Shown: positions 14,873 to 15,186 of the stretch, piece by piece | How the letters are laid out: every line of letters begins with the position of its first letter | Position numbering within the stretch: the first letter of the stretch is position 1 | NCBI GenBank assembly: GCA_026388865.1 | Contig: JAPLIX010000439.1 | Coordinates: 1 to 15,186 of the forward strand | Source of the DNA: Pseudomonadota bacterium | GTDB taxonomy: Bacteria; Desulfobacterota; WTBG01; CAIYCZ01 | Direction of reading: 5' to 3' | DNA: 15,186 nt | The notes under the pieces: generated by a model | Told to the model about the DNA's origin: nothing | Database searches by the model: none | Seen by the model: only the letters and a program-made list of their open reading frames with translations | Translations under genes and position numbers: made by a program

Positions 14873-15186
14873 TTATTTCAAGCCCAGATTTCTGCATTGA
14901 ACATTGGTTATCAGCAGCTTGCGCCGGAGCCCATCATTAAAGGGGCCCCACACGGTCTTGCCTTCCCCGGTTTCATGTTTAGGGTTTGAAGCAGGGAAAT
15001 ACGGTATGGTATCTCTATGACCTTTTATCTGATATTGAGTGCGCACCAGCAATGACACATCAACCGAACGAACATCTGCGGGATTTGCGGGGTCCGTTGC
15101 AGTGGTACCATCTGCAAGGTGGTAAAAAAACTCCAGCGCTTCAACATTTTCAGCTAACGGTTGCAAGCCGCCGGCGCCATCCGCTC
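14873..15186 (-). CDS. pilW: PilW-like minor pilin, C-terminal part only (copy B)
   Basis: The frame is open to the window edge and ends at TAA 14873. It encodes the C-terminal ~103 residues of a PilW paralogue: N-V-E-A-L-E-F-F-Y-H-L-A-D-G-T, then V-D-V-S-L-L-V-R-T, Y-F-P-A-S-N-P-K-H-E-T-G and W-G-P-F-N-D...R-R-K-L-L-I-T. These align block by block with residues ~160-249 of the cluster A PilW. The pilin N-terminus and any EF-hand loop lie outside the window. The stop is 47 bases before the pilV start. Confidence 0.88.
   Translation of the reverse strand, partial: ADGAGGLQPLAENVEALEFFYHLADGTTATDPANPADVRSVDVSLLVRTQYQIKGHRDTIPYFPASNPKHETGEGKTVWGPFNDGLRRKLLITNVQCRNLGLK

Larger units (their letters stand above)
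209..15186 (-). repeat. Two tandem paralogous pilW-pilV-pilX-pilY1 cassettes
   Basis: Cassette A (209-7398, plus fimT to 7947) and cassette B (8412-15186 and beyond) hold the same genes in the same order and orientation. Every pair is clearly homologous. At DNA level exact matches are short: one of 23 bases covers the region before D-T-D-x-D-G in both pilY1 genes, and synonymous changes are frequent. The duplication is therefore old, without obvious recent gene conversion. Each cassette ends in its own terminator. Confidence 0.8.

Overview
The window is almost entirely one kind of content: two tandem, same-direction (minus strand) gene clusters for the tip/priming complex of a type IVa pilus. 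Reading with transcription (right to left), the upstream cluster B is pilW (3' part only, cut by the window edge), pilV (frameshifted), pilX and a very large pilY1, ending in a strong hairpin terminator at about 8301-8359. A ~350-base AT-rich intergenic region follows. Cluster A is then complete: fimT/gspH-like pilin, pilW, pilV, pilX and a second large pilY1, ending in a terminator at 93-131. The plus strand carries no convincing gene except perhaps the last 30 codons of something entering at position 1 and converging on that terminator.

Roles, from family knowledge: FimT/FimU, PilV, PilW and PilX are minor pilins with class III leader peptides cleaved by PilD. They form a short priming complex that carries the secreted adhesin PilY1 at the pilus tip. 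The gene content and order here match that system. The two PilY1 proteins (about 1733 and 1734 residues from the ribosome-site-supported starts) are clear paralogues, colinear over nearly their whole length and sharing exact runs of up to ~20 residues. Synonymous differences are abundant, so the duplication is not recent. Both carry an unusual N-terminal half: the von Willebrand A region has no recognisable MIDAS motif, and a PA14-like, probably sugar-binding module is present at about residues 306-400. Both also have several Asp-rich Ca-binding-like loops and a C-terminal PilC/PilY1 beta-propeller.

The organism is a Gram-negative bacterium. The cluster style (large Ca-loop-rich PilY1 with fimT-pilW-pilV-pilX upstream, sometimes in several copies per genome) suggests a Desulfobacterota, Nitrospirota or Myxococcota-like lineage. 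This is an inference from gene style only; nothing in the window fixes the taxon.

The most interesting points are the two tandem tip-adhesin cassettes, the PA14 module with an Asp-Asp ligand site in both PilY1 copies, the differing state of the propeller Ca loop between copies, the probable frameshift in pilV of cluster B, and a 69-base internal duplication in fimT.
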